From positions 1,054,001 through 1,118,000 of the forward strand of contig NZ_JACESV010000002.1 of NCBI RefSeq assembly GCF_013911645.1: DNA of 64,000 bases, given 5' to 3'. This document shows positions 43,221 through 52,382 of the stretch, piece after piece. Below the pieces are notes generated by a model that worked only from the letters and a program-made list of their open reading frames with translations, did no database searches and was not told the origin of the DNA. How positions within the stretch are numbered: position 1 is the first letter of the stretch; every line of letters starts with the position of its first letter. This DNA is from Allomuricauda sp. GTDB taxonomy: Bacteria; Bacteroidota; Bacteroidia; Flavobacteriales; Flavobacteriaceae. Position numbers and translations under genes: made by a program.

Positions 43221-45527
43221 TCAAGATAAAGAAACTTTTTCTACCGTTACCTTAATGGATTTACTGATGGGTGTCTGGCTTTTATCAGCAAAATGATTAT
43301 GGGGAACCAACATATTGGTTTCAGGAAAATAAGCGGCCATGTTTCCTTTCGGGATTTCATAGGGTACAACCATAAATTTTTCTGCGGTGCGTTTGATGCC
43401 GTCATAATTACTGTGTAGATGAACCACATCCAGTTTGGTCAGATGTTTCTCCACCATATCCTCTTCATTCATAAAAACTACGCGGCGCTCGTTGTGGATG
43501 CCACGGTAACGATCGTTCAATCCATAAATGGTGGTGTTGAACTGATCATGGGACCGTATGGTCATCAACAGCAATTCATCAGGATTCAGCTGATGGTCGG
43601 GCAAAGAGGTAATGGATAACTGTGCCCTGGCGTTCGGTAGCATCCGAAAATCACGTTCACGAACATTGTTCGGGAGGTAATACCCAAACCCTTTGGACTG
43701 TTCACTCGTTTTTTCAAACCCTTTTACGGTCTTATCGATAAGATTTCGGATAAGATTGTAGTCCTGGCCCAATGCATACCAATTCATGGAATGGTCGCCC
43801 CTGAAATACGTATGGGCCAAGAGCGAAATGATTTCAGGTTCACTTTTAATGTGTTCCGATGCTGGCCTCAACAAGCCTTTGCTTTGCCGAACCTTGCCCA
43901 TACTGCTTTCCATGGTCAAAAATTGAAGCACTCCATTTTTCTCATCCTTTTCGGAACGCCCAAAAGTGGGGAGTAGGAGTGCGGTTTTGCCTGTGACCAA
44001 ATGACTTCGGTTCAGTTTGGTACTTATCTGAACCGTCAAATCACAATTTTGTAGGGCCTCCGCAGTATATTTTGTATCCGATGCTGCCATCAAAAAATTA
44101 CCGCCCAAACAAACAAAAACCTTGGCTTTTTTATCGTGCATGGCCTCAATGGCTTCCACCGTATCATATCCCTTTTCGGTTGGTGGGTCAAAATTGAGAT
44201 ACTCCCGGATTCTCTCGTTCAAAGTCTTGTTCACAAAATGCATGATCCCCACCGAACGATCACCTTGCACATTGCTATGGCCCCTAACCGGACAGGTTCC
44301 CGCAAAGGGTTTGCCCACAGCACCCTTCAACAATAAAATATTCACATATTCCTTAATGCACTCCACAGCATTTTTATGCTGGGTGATTCCCATGGCCCAG
44401 CAGATGACAATCTTGGAATTTTCGGCCAATAATTCCACAACCTTGTCAATTTTGTGCATATACACCCCACTTCTGCGTTGGAGGCTTTCTGTATTGTAAC
44501 GGTCTAAATCTTTCAACAGATCATCATACCCATCAACATATTCCACAATAAATTCGTGGTTGATAATATTGGAATTTTTAGCATCGAGAGCGACCAGCTT
44601 CTTCAAGATCAGTTTTGCCAAAGCAATATCCTCATTGATTTTGACAGGAAGGTGAATGTCGGCAATAGGCTGTCCGTTGCCCAACATATCCGAAATATTT
44701 TGGGGATTTTTAAAGTTGACCAGTCCCGTTTCTGCCAATGGATTTATACTGATGATTTTACCACCATTCTTTTTGCACTTTTCCAGGGCCGATAGCATTC
44801 TCGGGTGATTGGTGCCTGGGTTTTGTCCCACGACCAGAATAACTTCCGCCCCATACAGATCATCCAGTTTAACCGAACCTTTCCCAATCCCCAAGGTTTC
44901 GGAAAGTGCCACCCCAGATGATTCGTGGCACATATTGGAACAATCGGGCATGTTGTTGGTGCCAAAAGCACGGGCAAACATGCCGTAGAGATAAGCGGCT
45001 TCGTTGCTGGATCGGCCCGAAGTATAAAAAATAGCCTCATTTGGGTTTTTCAAGCAGTGCAATTCATCCGAGATCAATTCAAAAGCATCCTGCCAAGAAA
45101 TGGGCTCGTAATGAACACTGTTCGGTTTAAGGACCATCGGTTCAACCACACGTCCCAATTTGTTGAGTTCAAAATCGCTGAGTTGGGATAGTTCTTCCAC
45201 GGAATGTTTTGCAAAAAATTCCGCGCCAATATGTTCTTTGGTGGCTTCGTCCGCCAGTGCTTTGGCTCCATTTTCGCAGTATTCCGCAATTTTTGAGGGA
45301 TGTTCGGGAACGGGCCAAGCACAACTGGGACAGCGAAAGCCATCTTCTTGGTTCATTTCCAAGAGACTACGCATGGAACGGACAATGCCCATTTCCTTAA
45401 AAGTATGTCGTAAGGCTTCTTTAACCCCCAAAAGACCTGCTGAGGTTTGCATGGGTTCTTTTAGACGCAGTCCCGTAAATTTGATGTCCCCAGTGAGGGA
45501 AACCTTGCGCTTTATCTCTTTTTCCAT
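43221..45527 (-). CDS. FdhF/YdeP-family molybdopterin oxidoreductase
   Basis: 768 residues. Formate-dehydrogenase-like family of the cytoplasm. Features: a single pair of Cys in FRCPSCAWPVPE (not a full CxxCxxxC iron-sulfur ligand set at the N-terminus), DCSNMCHESSGVALSETLGI, GSVKLDDLYGAEVILVVGQN PGTNHPRML, GKIISINPLAETGLV, CPVRGHSNVQGDRSVGI and the C-terminal molydopterin dinucleotide-binding domain (LLLMTIRSHDQFNTTIYGLN DRYRG). This is the YdeP-like branch, often linked to acid resistance; the true substrate is unknown. Monocistronic; no partner subunit adjacent. Confidence 0.9.
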   Translation of the reverse strand: MEKEIKRKVSLTGDIKFTGLRLKEPMQTSAGLLGVKEALRHTFKEMGIVRSMRSLLEMNQEDGFRCPSCAWPVPEHPSKIAEYCENGAKALADEATKEHIGAEFFAKHSVEELSQLSDFELNKLGRVVEPMVLKPNSVHYEPISWQDAFELISDELHCLKNPNEAIFYTSGRSSNEAAYLYGMFARAFGTNNMPDCSNMCHESSGVALSETLGIGKGSVKLDDLYGAEVILVVGQNPGTNHPRMLSALEKCKKNGGKIISINPLAETGLVNFKNPQNISDMLGNGQPIADIHLPVKINEDIALAKLILKKLVALDAKNSNIINHEFIVEYVDGYDDLLKDLDRYNTESLQRRSGVYMHKIDKVVELLAENSKIVICWAMGITQHKNAVECIKEYVNILLLKGAVGKPFAGTCPVRGHSNVQGDRSVGIMHFVNKTLNERIREYLNFDPPTEKGYDTVEAIEAMHDKKAKVFVCLGGNFLMAASDTKYTAEALQNCDLTVQISTKLNRSHLVTGKTALLLPTFGRSEKDEKNGVLQFLTMESSMGKVRQSKGLLRPASEHIKSEPEIISLLAHTYFRGDHSMNWYALGQDYNLIRNLIDKTVKGFEKTSEQSKGFGYYLPNNVRERDFRMLPNARAQLSITSLPDHQLNPDELLLMTIRSHDQFNTTIYGLNDRYRGIHNERRVVFMNEEDMVEKHLTKLDVVHLHSNYDGIKRTAEKFMVVPYEIPKGNMAAYFPETNMLVPHNHFADKSQTPISKSIKVTVEKVSLS

Positions 45528-45662
45528 GCTCTAATATAGGATTTTGGTGTGGGATAATTAATTTTCATCATTTCGGGCAATTCTATGTTGAGCGTAGTTA
45601 CCTTTGATTTGAATTGCAATGGATTTCCTATGTAATTTAGCAAAAATCGAGTATTTTAAAGT

Positions 45663-46922
45663 ATGTTCGCCCTAGTAGATTGCAATAACTTCTATGCCTC
45701 ATGTGAACGGGCCTTTCAGCCCCAGTTCAACAATGTTCCCGTGGCCATTCTGTCCAATAACGATGGTTGTTTCATCTCGCGCAGCGATGAGGCAAAGGCA
45801 CTTGGACTGCCCATGGGCGCCCCGGAATTTAAGTACAGACAATTTTGCAAGGAGAACAAGATCAAGGTCTTTTCGTCCAATTATCCCCTGTACGGAGATA
45901 TGAGTGCCAGAGTGATGAATATTCTCGGAACATTCACGCCAGATATGGAGGTCTACAGTGTGGATGAGGCTTTTTTAAAGTTTGATGGTTTCAAGAACTA
46001 CGACTTTGATGCTTACGGCAGGGAAATCCAAAGAAGTGTGGAAAAGTGTACGGGAATCCCCATCAGCATAGGAATTGCCCCAACAAAAGCCCTGGCCAAG
46101 GTCGCCAATAAAATTGCCAAAAAGCTGAAATCAAAAACTGGGGGTGTGTATGTAATTCAATCCGAGGAGAGACGGGTAAAAGCATTAAAATGGACCAAGA
46201 TCGAGAGTGTTTGGGGGATAGGGCGTGGAAACCTGAAACGACTTGAGAGCAGAAACATAAAAACGGCTTATGACTTTACCCAATTGTCGGATGAATGGGT
46301 GCGGAAACAAATGGGCATAATTGGCCTTAGACTAAAAAAAGATTTGGAGGGAAGCCCGACATTGGATTTGGATGATGACACCCGCGATAAAAAGGTCATA
46401 GCTACCACGCGAAGCTTTGAAAACACCTATTCCGATATTGAAAACATTAAAGAACGAATATCCACCTTCGCGACCAGTTGTGCCGAAAAATTGCGGAGCC
46501 AAGGAAGCAGTTGCAACTATCTTGTTGTACTTTTGAGAAGTGACAGGCATAAAAAAAATGAGCCACAGGATAGGGGAAGTCTTATTGTTACCTTGCCCTA
46601 TGCTACGGATTCCAGCCTGACCATAAGCAACTACGCCGTCAAGGCCGCGGTCTCCATATTCAAACCAGGAATCAAATACAAAAAGGCAGGAGTGATCGTA
46701 TCGGGACTGGTACCTACCAATGCAAGGCAATTGGATCTCTTCCTGTCCGAAAACCCAAAACACCAGAGACTTATGCAGGTGATGGACGGCATAAACAACA
46801 AATATGGCATCAGCAAAATGAAAATAGCCAATCAAGATTTGGAAAGGACTTGGAAGATGCGCCAAGAACACCTTTCCCCAAAATATACCACAAACATCAA
46901 TGATATCATAAAAGTGAAATGA
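45663..46922 (+). CDS. umuC: Y-family DNA polymerase, UmuC
   Basis: 419 residues. Catalytic motifs FALVDCNNFYASCERAFQP and YSVDEAFLKFDGF with the Asp/Glu residues that bind metal; steric-gate Tyr/Phe region; HhH-like segment VWGIGRGNLKRL; little finger (RSFENTYSDIENIKERISTF; SNYLVVLLRSD-like CNYLVVLLRSDRHKK); C-terminal UmuC domain QLDLFLSENPKHQRLMQVMD. Error-prone translesion synthesis under SOS control. Start chosen at MFALVDCNN. The 3' end overlaps the umuD start by four bases (ATGA). Gene order umuC then umuD is the reverse of E. coli. Confidence 0.95.
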   Translation: MFALVDCNNFYASCERAFQPQFNNVPVAILSNNDGCFISRSDEAKALGLPMGAPEFKYRQFCKENKIKVFSSNYPLYGDMSARVMNILGTFTPDMEVYSVDEAFLKFDGFKNYDFDAYGREIQRSVEKCTGIPISIGIAPTKALAKVANKIAKKLKSKTGGVYVIQSEERRVKALKWTKIESVWGIGRGNLKRLESRNIKTAYDFTQLSDEWVRKQMGIIGLRLKKDLEGSPTLDLDDDTRDKKVIATTRSFENTYSDIENIKERISTFATSCAEKLRSQGSSCNYLVVLLRSDRHKKNEPQDRGSLIVTLPYATDSSLTISNYAVKAAVSIFKPGIKYKKAGVIVSGLVPTNARQLDLFLSENPKHQRLMQVMDGINNKYGISKMKIANQDLERTWKMRQEHLSPKYTTNINDIIKVK

Positions 46923-47368
46923 CCTCAAAAAAATCGCCAGAAACAGATTCACTTACTTTTTTTGCCCCAAATGAAGAACAGGGTTTGGGGATGCCATTGT
47001 CCAGAAATGCCATCTCAGCAGGATTTCCTTCACCAGCAGATGATTTTAAGGAAAAACGCATCAGTTTGGACAAAACTTTGATCAAAAACAAAGAAGCGAC
47101 TTTCTACGCACGCGTGAGCGGAGAATCCATGATTGGGGCCGGACTGGATGATGGAGATCTCTTGGTCATCGATAGAAGTTTGGAAGCGGAGCATGGCAAA
47201 ATAGCCGTTTGTTTTTTGGATGGGGAATTCACCGTAAAACGGTTGAGCATTGAAAAAGACACTATTACATTGATGCCCGAGAATAAAAATTACAAACCCA
47301 TCAAGGTTTCCAAGGACAGTGACCTATTGATTTGGGGAGTGGTCACTTATGTGATCAAGGCGGTGTAA
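46919..47368 (+). CDS. umuD: UmuD, S24/LexA-type autoprotease
   Basis: 149 residues. The N-terminal segment ends in GFPSPADD (cleavage would occur near PLSRNAISAGFPSP). Catalytic Ser in VSGESMIGAGLDDGDLLVID and Lys in HGKIAVCFLDGEFTVKRLSI, the Ser-Lys dyad of S24 peptidases; no DNA-binding domain, so UmuD rather than LexA. RecA-stimulated self-cleavage would activate the UmuC polymerase. Start overlaps the umuC stop, so translational coupling keeps the two in ratio. Confidence 0.94.
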   Translation: MTSKKSPETDSLTFFAPNEEQGLGMPLSRNAISAGFPSPADDFKEKRISLDKTLIKNKEATFYARVSGESMIGAGLDDGDLLVIDRSLEAEHGKIAVCFLDGEFTVKRLSIEKDTITLMPENKNYKPIKVSKDSDLLIWGVVTYVIKAV

Positions 47369-47403
47369 GCGATAGATTTCTTAATCGTCACTATGTTCCT
47401 CGT

Positions 47404-47549
47404 TTCGAAATGACATATTGTTTTTATTCTTGGACTAAGAATCTTTCCTCCGTGTCATTTCGAACGAATGTGGGAAGTCTTGAGTCTACCTGTCCTAAAC
47501 TTGGGTCTCAACTGCCTGACCGTCCGGCAGGCGGGCGCTCGACCTGACA
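47404..47549. repeat. Two adjoining dispersed palindromic repeats
   Basis: Perfect 12-bp arms TTCGAAATGACA (47404-47415) and TGTCATTTCGAA (47453-47464), followed by a part with CAACTGCCTGACCGTCCGGC AGGCGGGCGCTCGACCTGAC as in the other family members. Confidence 0.65.
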
Positions 47550-47689
47550 CCAACTAGTTTTCAATGATTAGTGAAAATTCGTGCCATTAGTGTCAAACCA
47601 TTAACGCTGCCCCGAATGTCAAGTATGTTCCTTTGGAATGGTTTTAGCCTGATTTTTTTTGAAAAGACGGCAAGTTTGAAAAGCTTTGC

Positions 47690-47797
47690 TATCTTTGTAC
47701 CGTTGTGTTGGATTCCAGTCGCGATGATTGGAATCAGGTTGAAGCATCAAACCGATGCTCGCCAATGAAAGGCTTTCCATTTGGAAGGCTTTTTTTG
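47690..47797 (+). ncRNA. Candidate small RNA with promoter box and terminator
   Basis: TATCTTTG at 47690-47697 matches the -7 box exactly; a start near 47703 would give a ~95-nt RNA. It contains GATTCCA..TGGAATC (47711-47735), AGCATC..GATGCT (47743-47759) and a terminator hairpin with GGCTTTCC / GGAAGGCT arms and a T7 run (47768-47797). No upstream TTTG at the usual 17-20 bp is convincing, and the antisense strand has a 67-codon ORF of no known family. Confidence 0.4.
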
Positions 47798-47865
47798 TTT
47801 GTGAGACCGGTAGGTCGAACAAATTCCGCTGCAGAGCGGAATCTTTTCCTAATAAATTATAAAGT

Positions 47866-47928
47866 TGTCACCTCGAGCGCAGTCGAGAGGTCTTGCTACC
47901 AAAGGTCTCGACTGCGCTCGACCTGACA
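47866..47928. repeat. Long palindrome of the TCGAGCGCAGTCGA family
   Basis: TGTCACCTCGAGCGCAGTCG plus AGAGGTCTT (47866-47894) pairs with AAAGGTCTCGACTGCGCTCG plus ACCTGACA (47901-47928): near-perfect 28-bp stem, 6-nt loop. Confidence 0.8.
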
Positions 47929-47995
47929 AATAACAAAGCATTTGTGGTAATTCGTGCAATTCGTGTCAAGCCAATTATATTTCCCTGAACAATAG

Positions 47996-48044
47996 ATTCT
48001 TCGCAAAGCCCGTCTTGAGTGTAGCCGAAAGGCTCAGAATGACA
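47996..48044. repeat. Dispersed repeat fragment
   Basis: TTCTTCGCAAAGCCCGTCTT followed by GAGTGTAGCCGAAAGGCTCAGAATGACA-type sequence; the GAGTGTAGCCGAAAGGCTC part shares the 'GACTACGCTCA' character of the family and ends in the common AATGACA. Confidence 0.5.
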
Positions 48045-48055
48045 AATAAGTACCG

Positions 48056-49027
48056 TCAACTTCCCGAAACAACATGTGCCACATGATGCACTAGCGAGGC
48101 GGCCAATTTTGCCGTTTGCCCGTCAATATCATATTTCGGATTCATCTCGGCAATGTCCATACTGATCAATTTTCCAGAGCCAATAATGGTTTTCAAGCAT
48201 TCCAAAACCATGTGGGGCGTAAAACCCATAGGCGAAGCCGCACTTACCCCGGGAGCATAGGCAGAAGAGAATCCATCCAAATCGATGGTCACATAAATAT
48301 GGTCCACATTTTTGGCAAAGGCATTGATCCAGGTGGTGATTTCATTTAATAGTGGAATTTGAAAGGTGTCGTTCATTACATAGATGACATCCAAGTCCCT
48401 TGCGGTTTGGAACAAGTTTCTATCATTGGCGTCCTTTCGGATGCCCAGACAGAGATAGTTAAAATCAACACCCTCTTTTTCACAGTCTTTGGCAATTTGA
48501 TAAAACGGGGTGCCCGAATTGCTCTGCTCTGTGTTTTTCCGCAAATCAAAGTGTGCATCAAAATTGATGATACCGATGGTTTGTCCTTCTTTTTTGAAAT
48601 CCAGATATTTTTTGATACCGTTATAGTGACCATAAGCCACATCGTGCCCACCGCCCAAAACAATAGGGAATTGTTTTCTTTCTAAAAGTAAATTGACAGC
48701 TTCGGTAAGCTGATTTTGGGCAGCTTCCATATCTCCCTCATCACAGATAATCGAACCCACATCGTGCAACCGTACATTGCTCCCCAAATGGTTGGGCATC
48801 TTGGCAAAACTGCTTTTGATGACATCGGGGCCATCCAGGGCACCAACACGACCTTGATTTCTTCGCACCCCTTCATCACAGGCGTAGCCCAAAAGAGCAA
48901 TGGATTTTTTCTGGGCTTCAGGAAGTTCCTCCAAGGGTGTGCAATGCACTTTTTCATGCAGATACAGCCATTTATTGGAGATTCTACCTGTCCAAAGGTC
49001 TTGTTTCGGGGGTTGGTAATGTTTCAT
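48056..49027 (-). CDS. hutG: Formimidoylglutamase
   Basis: 323 residues, arginase/ureohydrolase fold. Manganese ligands in VLGGGHDVAYGH, INFDAHFDLRKN (DAHxD) and TIDLDGFSSAYAPGVSAASP (DxDxxxxxxxPG). Hydrolyses N-formimidoyl-L-glutamate to glutamate and formamide, the last step of this hut branch. Last gene of the hut operon, 4 bp after hutU. Confidence 0.95.
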   Translation of the reverse strand: MKHYQPPKQDLWTGRISNKWLYLHEKVHCTPLEELPEAQKKSIALLGYACDEGVRRNQGRVGALDGPDVIKSSFAKMPNHLGSNVRLHDVGSIICDEGDMEAAQNQLTEAVNLLLERKQFPIVLGGGHDVAYGHYNGIKKYLDFKKEGQTIGIINFDAHFDLRKNTEQSNSGTPFYQIAKDCEKEGVDFNYLCLGIRKDANDRNLFQTARDLDVIYVMNDTFQIPLLNEITTWINAFAKNVDHIYVTIDLDGFSSAYAPGVSAASPMGFTPHMVLECLKTIIGSGKLISMDIAEMNPKYDIDGQTAKLAASLVHHVAHVVSGS

Positions 49028-49031
49028 GGTA

Positions 49032-51041
49032 TTAAAAAAGATTGTCCAAAATATCAGATTCCACCAGATGGGGCAAAGTTACTTTTAAATTTGGAGAGCG
49101 TTCCATTTCCCGTTCAATGGCAAAGCGAGCTTCCTTGTTTCTGGCCCAACTTCTACGGGAAATCCCATTGTTCACATCAAAAAACAACATTTTCTTCAAT
49201 CGGTTGGAGGCTTCTTCGGAACCATCAAGGACCATTCCAAATCCGCCGTTGATCACTTCTCCCCAGCCAACGCCGCCACCATTATGGATGGAAACCCAAG
49301 TGGCGCCCCTAAAACTATCGCCAATCACATTTTGAATGGCCATATCGGCGGTGAACCTGCTTCCGTCATAAATATTGCTGGTCTCCCTAAAGGGAGAATC
49401 TGTGCCGCTCACATCGTGATGGTCCCTCCCCAAAACTACGGGAGCACTAATTTCTCCCTTGGCAATGGCCGTGTTGAAGGCATCTGCAATTTTGCTTCGT
49501 CCCTCGGAATCGGCATAGAGGATTCGAGCCTGTGAACCTACTACCAATTTGTTCTGTTCCGCTTCCGAAATCCATTTGATGTTGTCCTGCATCTGCTGTT
49601 GGATTTCTTCGGGAGCTTCGGATTTGATTTTTTTCATCACCTCAAGGGCAATGGCATCGGTTTTTTGAAGGTCTTTGGGGTCGCCCGAGGTACAGACCCA
49701 TCGGAACGGACCAAAACCGTAGTCAAAACACATGGGCCCCAAAATATCCTGCACGTAGGACGGATATCTGAAATCGATATTGTTTTCGGCCATCACATCG
49801 CCGCCCGCTCGGGAAACTTCCAACAAAAAGGCATTGCCGTAATCAAAAAAGTAGGTGCCTTTTGCCGTATGCTTATTAATAGCAGTGATTTGTCTTCGCA
49901 GCGATTCTTGCACTTTTTCCTTGAAAGCCTCTGGATTTTCCACCATCATGATGTTGGATTCTTCAAAAGAAAGCCCAACGGGATAATAGCCACCCGCCCA
50001 AGGATTGTGCAATGAGGTTTGGTCAGAACCTAAATGAATGAAAATGTCCTCTTCAAAAAAACGTTCCCAAACGTCAACTACATTGCCGATGTAGGCCAAC
50101 GAAACCACTTCCTTATTTTTTACAGCTTCTTTGGTTCTCACTACCAATAGATCCAAATCCACCAAAAGCTCATCCACCCAACCTTGGTCGTGGCGTTTTT
50201 TGGCAGCTTCGGGGTTGACCTCGGCACAAATGGTAATGCCCCCCGCAATGTTTCCTGCTTTGGGTTGGGCACCGCTCATGCCTCCCAATCCAGCGGTCAA
50301 GAAAATCTTGCCTTCGGGAGATTCATTTTGCGTCAATACTTTTCGGAACGCATTCATGACTGTGATGGCCGTTCCGTGGACAATGCCCTGTGGACCAATG
50401 TACATATAGGAGCCCGCTGTCATTTGCCCGTATTGGGTGACGCCAAGTGCATTGTATTTTTCCCAATCATCGGGTTTGGAGTAATTGGGAATCATCATCC
50501 CGTTGGTAACCACCACTCGTGGCGCTTCTTTGGACGATGGAAAAAGTCCCATCGGATGGCCAGAGTACATATTCAAAGTCTGCTCCTCGGTCATTTCCGC
50601 CAAATATTTCATCGTGAGCAGGTATTGCGCCCAGTTTTGGAAAACCGCCCCATTGCCGCCGTAGGTAATCAATTCTTCGGGATGCTGTGCCACGGTAGGA
50701 TCTAAATTGTTTTGAATCATCAGCATAATCGCCGCAGCCTGATGTGTTTTGGCAGGGTATTCCGAAAGAGGTCGGGCATATATTTCATAATCGGGCTTGA
50801 ACCGATGCATATAAATACGGCCGTAAGTTTTCAGCTCCTCAGCAAATTCCGGAGCTAGTGTTGCGTGCCAAGCTTCTGGGAAATACCGTAGCGCATTCTT
50901 TACGGCCAATTTTTTCTCTTCTTTGGAGAGGATGTCCTTCCGTTTTGGGGCTGGGTTGCCATTTTTCGGATATGCTTTGGTGGCGGGTAATTCCGAAGGA
51001 ATTCCTTGAAGAATTTGCGATTTGAAATGATCTTTTTTCAT
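49032..51041 (-). CDS. hutU: Urocanate hydratase
   Basis: 669 residues, about 100 longer than Pseudomonas HutU but normal for the Bacteroidota branch. NAD+-binding motif FLTAGLGGMSGAQPKAGNIA; YSGHPMGLFPS; DLLVDLDLLVVRTKEAVKNK; the active-site Cys-containing MCFDYGFGPFRWVCTSGDP; and the HHDVSGTDSPFRETSNIYDG end region. Converts urocanate to imidazolone propionate. Lies 110 bp downstream of hutI, the gap being filled by a palindromic repeat. Confidence 0.96.
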   Translation of the reverse strand: MKKDHFKSQILQGIPSELPATKAYPKNGNPAPKRKDILSKEEKKLAVKNALRYFPEAWHATLAPEFAEELKTYGRIYMHRFKPDYEIYARPLSEYPAKTHQAAAIMLMIQNNLDPTVAQHPEELITYGGNGAVFQNWAQYLLTMKYLAEMTEEQTLNMYSGHPMGLFPSSKEAPRVVVTNGMMIPNYSKPDDWEKYNALGVTQYGQMTAGSYMYIGPQGIVHGTAITVMNAFRKVLTQNESPEGKIFLTAGLGGMSGAQPKAGNIAGGITICAEVNPEAAKKRHDQGWVDELLVDLDLLVVRTKEAVKNKEVVSLAYIGNVVDVWERFFEEDIFIHLGSDQTSLHNPWAGGYYPVGLSFEESNIMMVENPEAFKEKVQESLRRQITAINKHTAKGTYFFDYGNAFLLEVSRAGGDVMAENNIDFRYPSYVQDILGPMCFDYGFGPFRWVCTSGDPKDLQKTDAIALEVMKKIKSEAPEEIQQQMQDNIKWISEAEQNKLVVGSQARILYADSEGRSKIADAFNTAIAKGEISAPVVLGRDHHDVSGTDSPFRETSNIYDGSRFTADMAIQNVIGDSFRGATWVSIHNGGGVGWGEVINGGFGMVLDGSEEASNRLKKMLFFDVNNGISRRSWARNKEARFAIEREMERSPNLKVTLPHLVESDILDNLF

Positions 51042-51060
51042 TAGTAATTAAGAATGATTT

Positions 51061-51146
51061 GTCATTCCTGGGAAAGCAGGAATCCAAAATAGGGTAGTGG
51101 ATTCCGCATCTCGCTTCGACTACGCTCAGCAACCGTGCGGAATGAC
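51061..51146. repeat. Dispersed palindromic repeat inside the hut operon
   Basis: Begins GTCATTCCTGGGAAAGCAGG AATCC and ends TTCGACTACGCTCAGCAACC GTGCGGAATGAC. It contains ATTCCGCA..TGCGGAAT arms. It separates hutI from hutU and could attenuate or process the transcript. Confidence 0.7.
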
Positions 51147-51150
51147 AAAG

Positions 51151-52380
51151 TTATTTGCAAATGTTAATTCCTTTTTTCCATACTTCACTGGGCTTTAATT
51201 GCCCTTGATGGTAGGTGATTTCTTGATAGTTGTCCGTTGGAAAAACCACAAAGTCTGCTAGTGCCCCTGCTTCCAATTTTCCTCGGTCGGTTAAACGTAA
51301 AGCAGTTGCAGCCCTAGAAGTGATACCTGCCAAAACTTCGGTATTGGACAGTTTTTCAAAGGTTCCCAAAATACTCGCTTGTGTGAGCAGATCGCCCATG
51401 GGGGCAGACCCGGGATTATGGTCGCTGGCAATGGATAAAGCACCGCCAGCATCCAAAATTTTCCGTGCTGGGGTGTAGGCGCATCCCAAACCGATGGATG
51501 CCCCCGGCAAAGCGGTCGCAATAGTGTTGCTTTTTGCCAATAATTCAATTTCTTTTTCGGTGCAGGCTTCCAAATGGTCGGCACTTACCGCATCAAAATC
51601 CACCGCAACCTGACTGCCGCCCGTGGTAAATTGGTCGGCATGTACTGTAATATCGAATCCCATTGCTTTGGCTTTTTGAAAATAGGGTTTGATTTCCTCC
51701 GGGGAAAAGGCACTTTCTTCCACAAAGGCATCCACACGATGGGCCAAGTTTTCGGTTTTGATGATGGGAAATAATTCATTGATGATTACGTCCAAATAAT
51801 CATTGTCTCGATTCCAATCCTTGGGTTTCATGTGGGCTGCCAAACAGGTAGGAACCAATGTGGCACTCGAGGATTCATTCGCCTGCTTGATGGCGCGTAG
51901 CATTTTCAATTCTTCATCCACGGAAAGACCGTAACCACTTTTTACCTCAATGGTGGTGACCCCATTTTTGAGGTGTTTTTTGCTTCTGGAAACAATCCCT
52001 TCAACCAATTCATCTTGTGATGCTTTTCGGGTCTGGGTCACGGTGTCCCAGATACCGCCACCGGCTTTGGCGATTTCCAAATAGGTTTTTCCAGCATTTC
52101 GGTAGGCGTAATCTCGGGCACGGGTGCCTCCAAAACAGATATGGGTATGGGAATCCACAAAACCGGGCAGGCAAACCTGTGCTCCTTCGATTGGGTGGAT
52201 GTCGACATCATCGGATTTCAACTCGTCAAAAACACCGACTTTGAGAATTTTTCCTTCGGAAACCAGAATCCCTCCGTTTTCAATGATGGGCAGTTGCTCA
52301 TCTTTGAGCGCTCCTTTTAGTGCGAGTCCCGTCATTGGCAGCAATTGGGTGAATGGTCCTATTAATAGTGGTTTGTGCAT
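51151..52380 (-). CDS. hutI: Imidazolonepropionase
   Basis: 409 residues, amidohydrolase superfamily. Metal ligands in GFVDSHTHICFGGTRARDYA (HxH), EVKSGYGLS, VHADQFTTGG and ASDHNPGSAPMGDLL. Opens the imidazolone ring to N-formimidoyl-glutamate. Start MHKPLLIGPF, 2 bp after hutH, so tightly coupled. Confidence 0.96.
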   Translation of the reverse strand: MHKPLLIGPFTQLLPMTGLALKGALKDEQLPIIENGGILVSEGKILKVGVFDELKSDDVDIHPIEGAQVCLPGFVDSHTHICFGGTRARDYAYRNAGKTYLEIAKAGGGIWDTVTQTRKASQDELVEGIVSRSKKHLKNGVTTIEVKSGYGLSVDEELKMLRAIKQANESSSATLVPTCLAAHMKPKDWNRDNDYLDVIINELFPIIKTENLAHRVDAFVEESAFSPEEIKPYFQKAKAMGFDITVHADQFTTGGSQVAVDFDAVSADHLEACTEKEIELLAKSNTIATALPGASIGLGCAYTPARKILDAGGALSIASDHNPGSAPMGDLLTQASILGTFEKLSNTEVLAGITSRAATALRLTDRGKLEAGALADFVVFPTDNYQEITYHQGQLKPSEVWKKGINICK

Positions 52381-52382
52381 TC

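Larger units (their letters stand above)
47369..48055. other. Repeat-rich spacer between umuD and hutG
   Basis: 687 bp. From left to right: TTCGAAATGACA / TGTCATTTCGAA inverted repeat (47404-47464), a GCCTGACCGTCCGGCAGGC palindrome ending near 47549, AATTCGTGCCATTAGTGTCA (from 47576) repeated as AATTCGTGCAATTCGTGTCA (from 47949), a candidate small RNA (47690-47797), an ATTCCGCTGCAGAGCGGAAT palindrome (47823-47842), a long inverted repeat (47866-47928) and a last repeat part (47996-48044). No protein gene. Confidence 0.65.

Noticed and set aside
43221..45527. Selenocysteine or catalytic formate dehydrogenase
   Set aside because: No in-frame TGA at the active site and no full iron-sulfur ligand set; the YdeP-like branch fits better.
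47619..47822. 67-codon minus-strand ORF (QPDSNHRDWNPTQRYKD)
   Set aside because: It overlaps hairpins and the small-RNA candidate, and has no recognised family.
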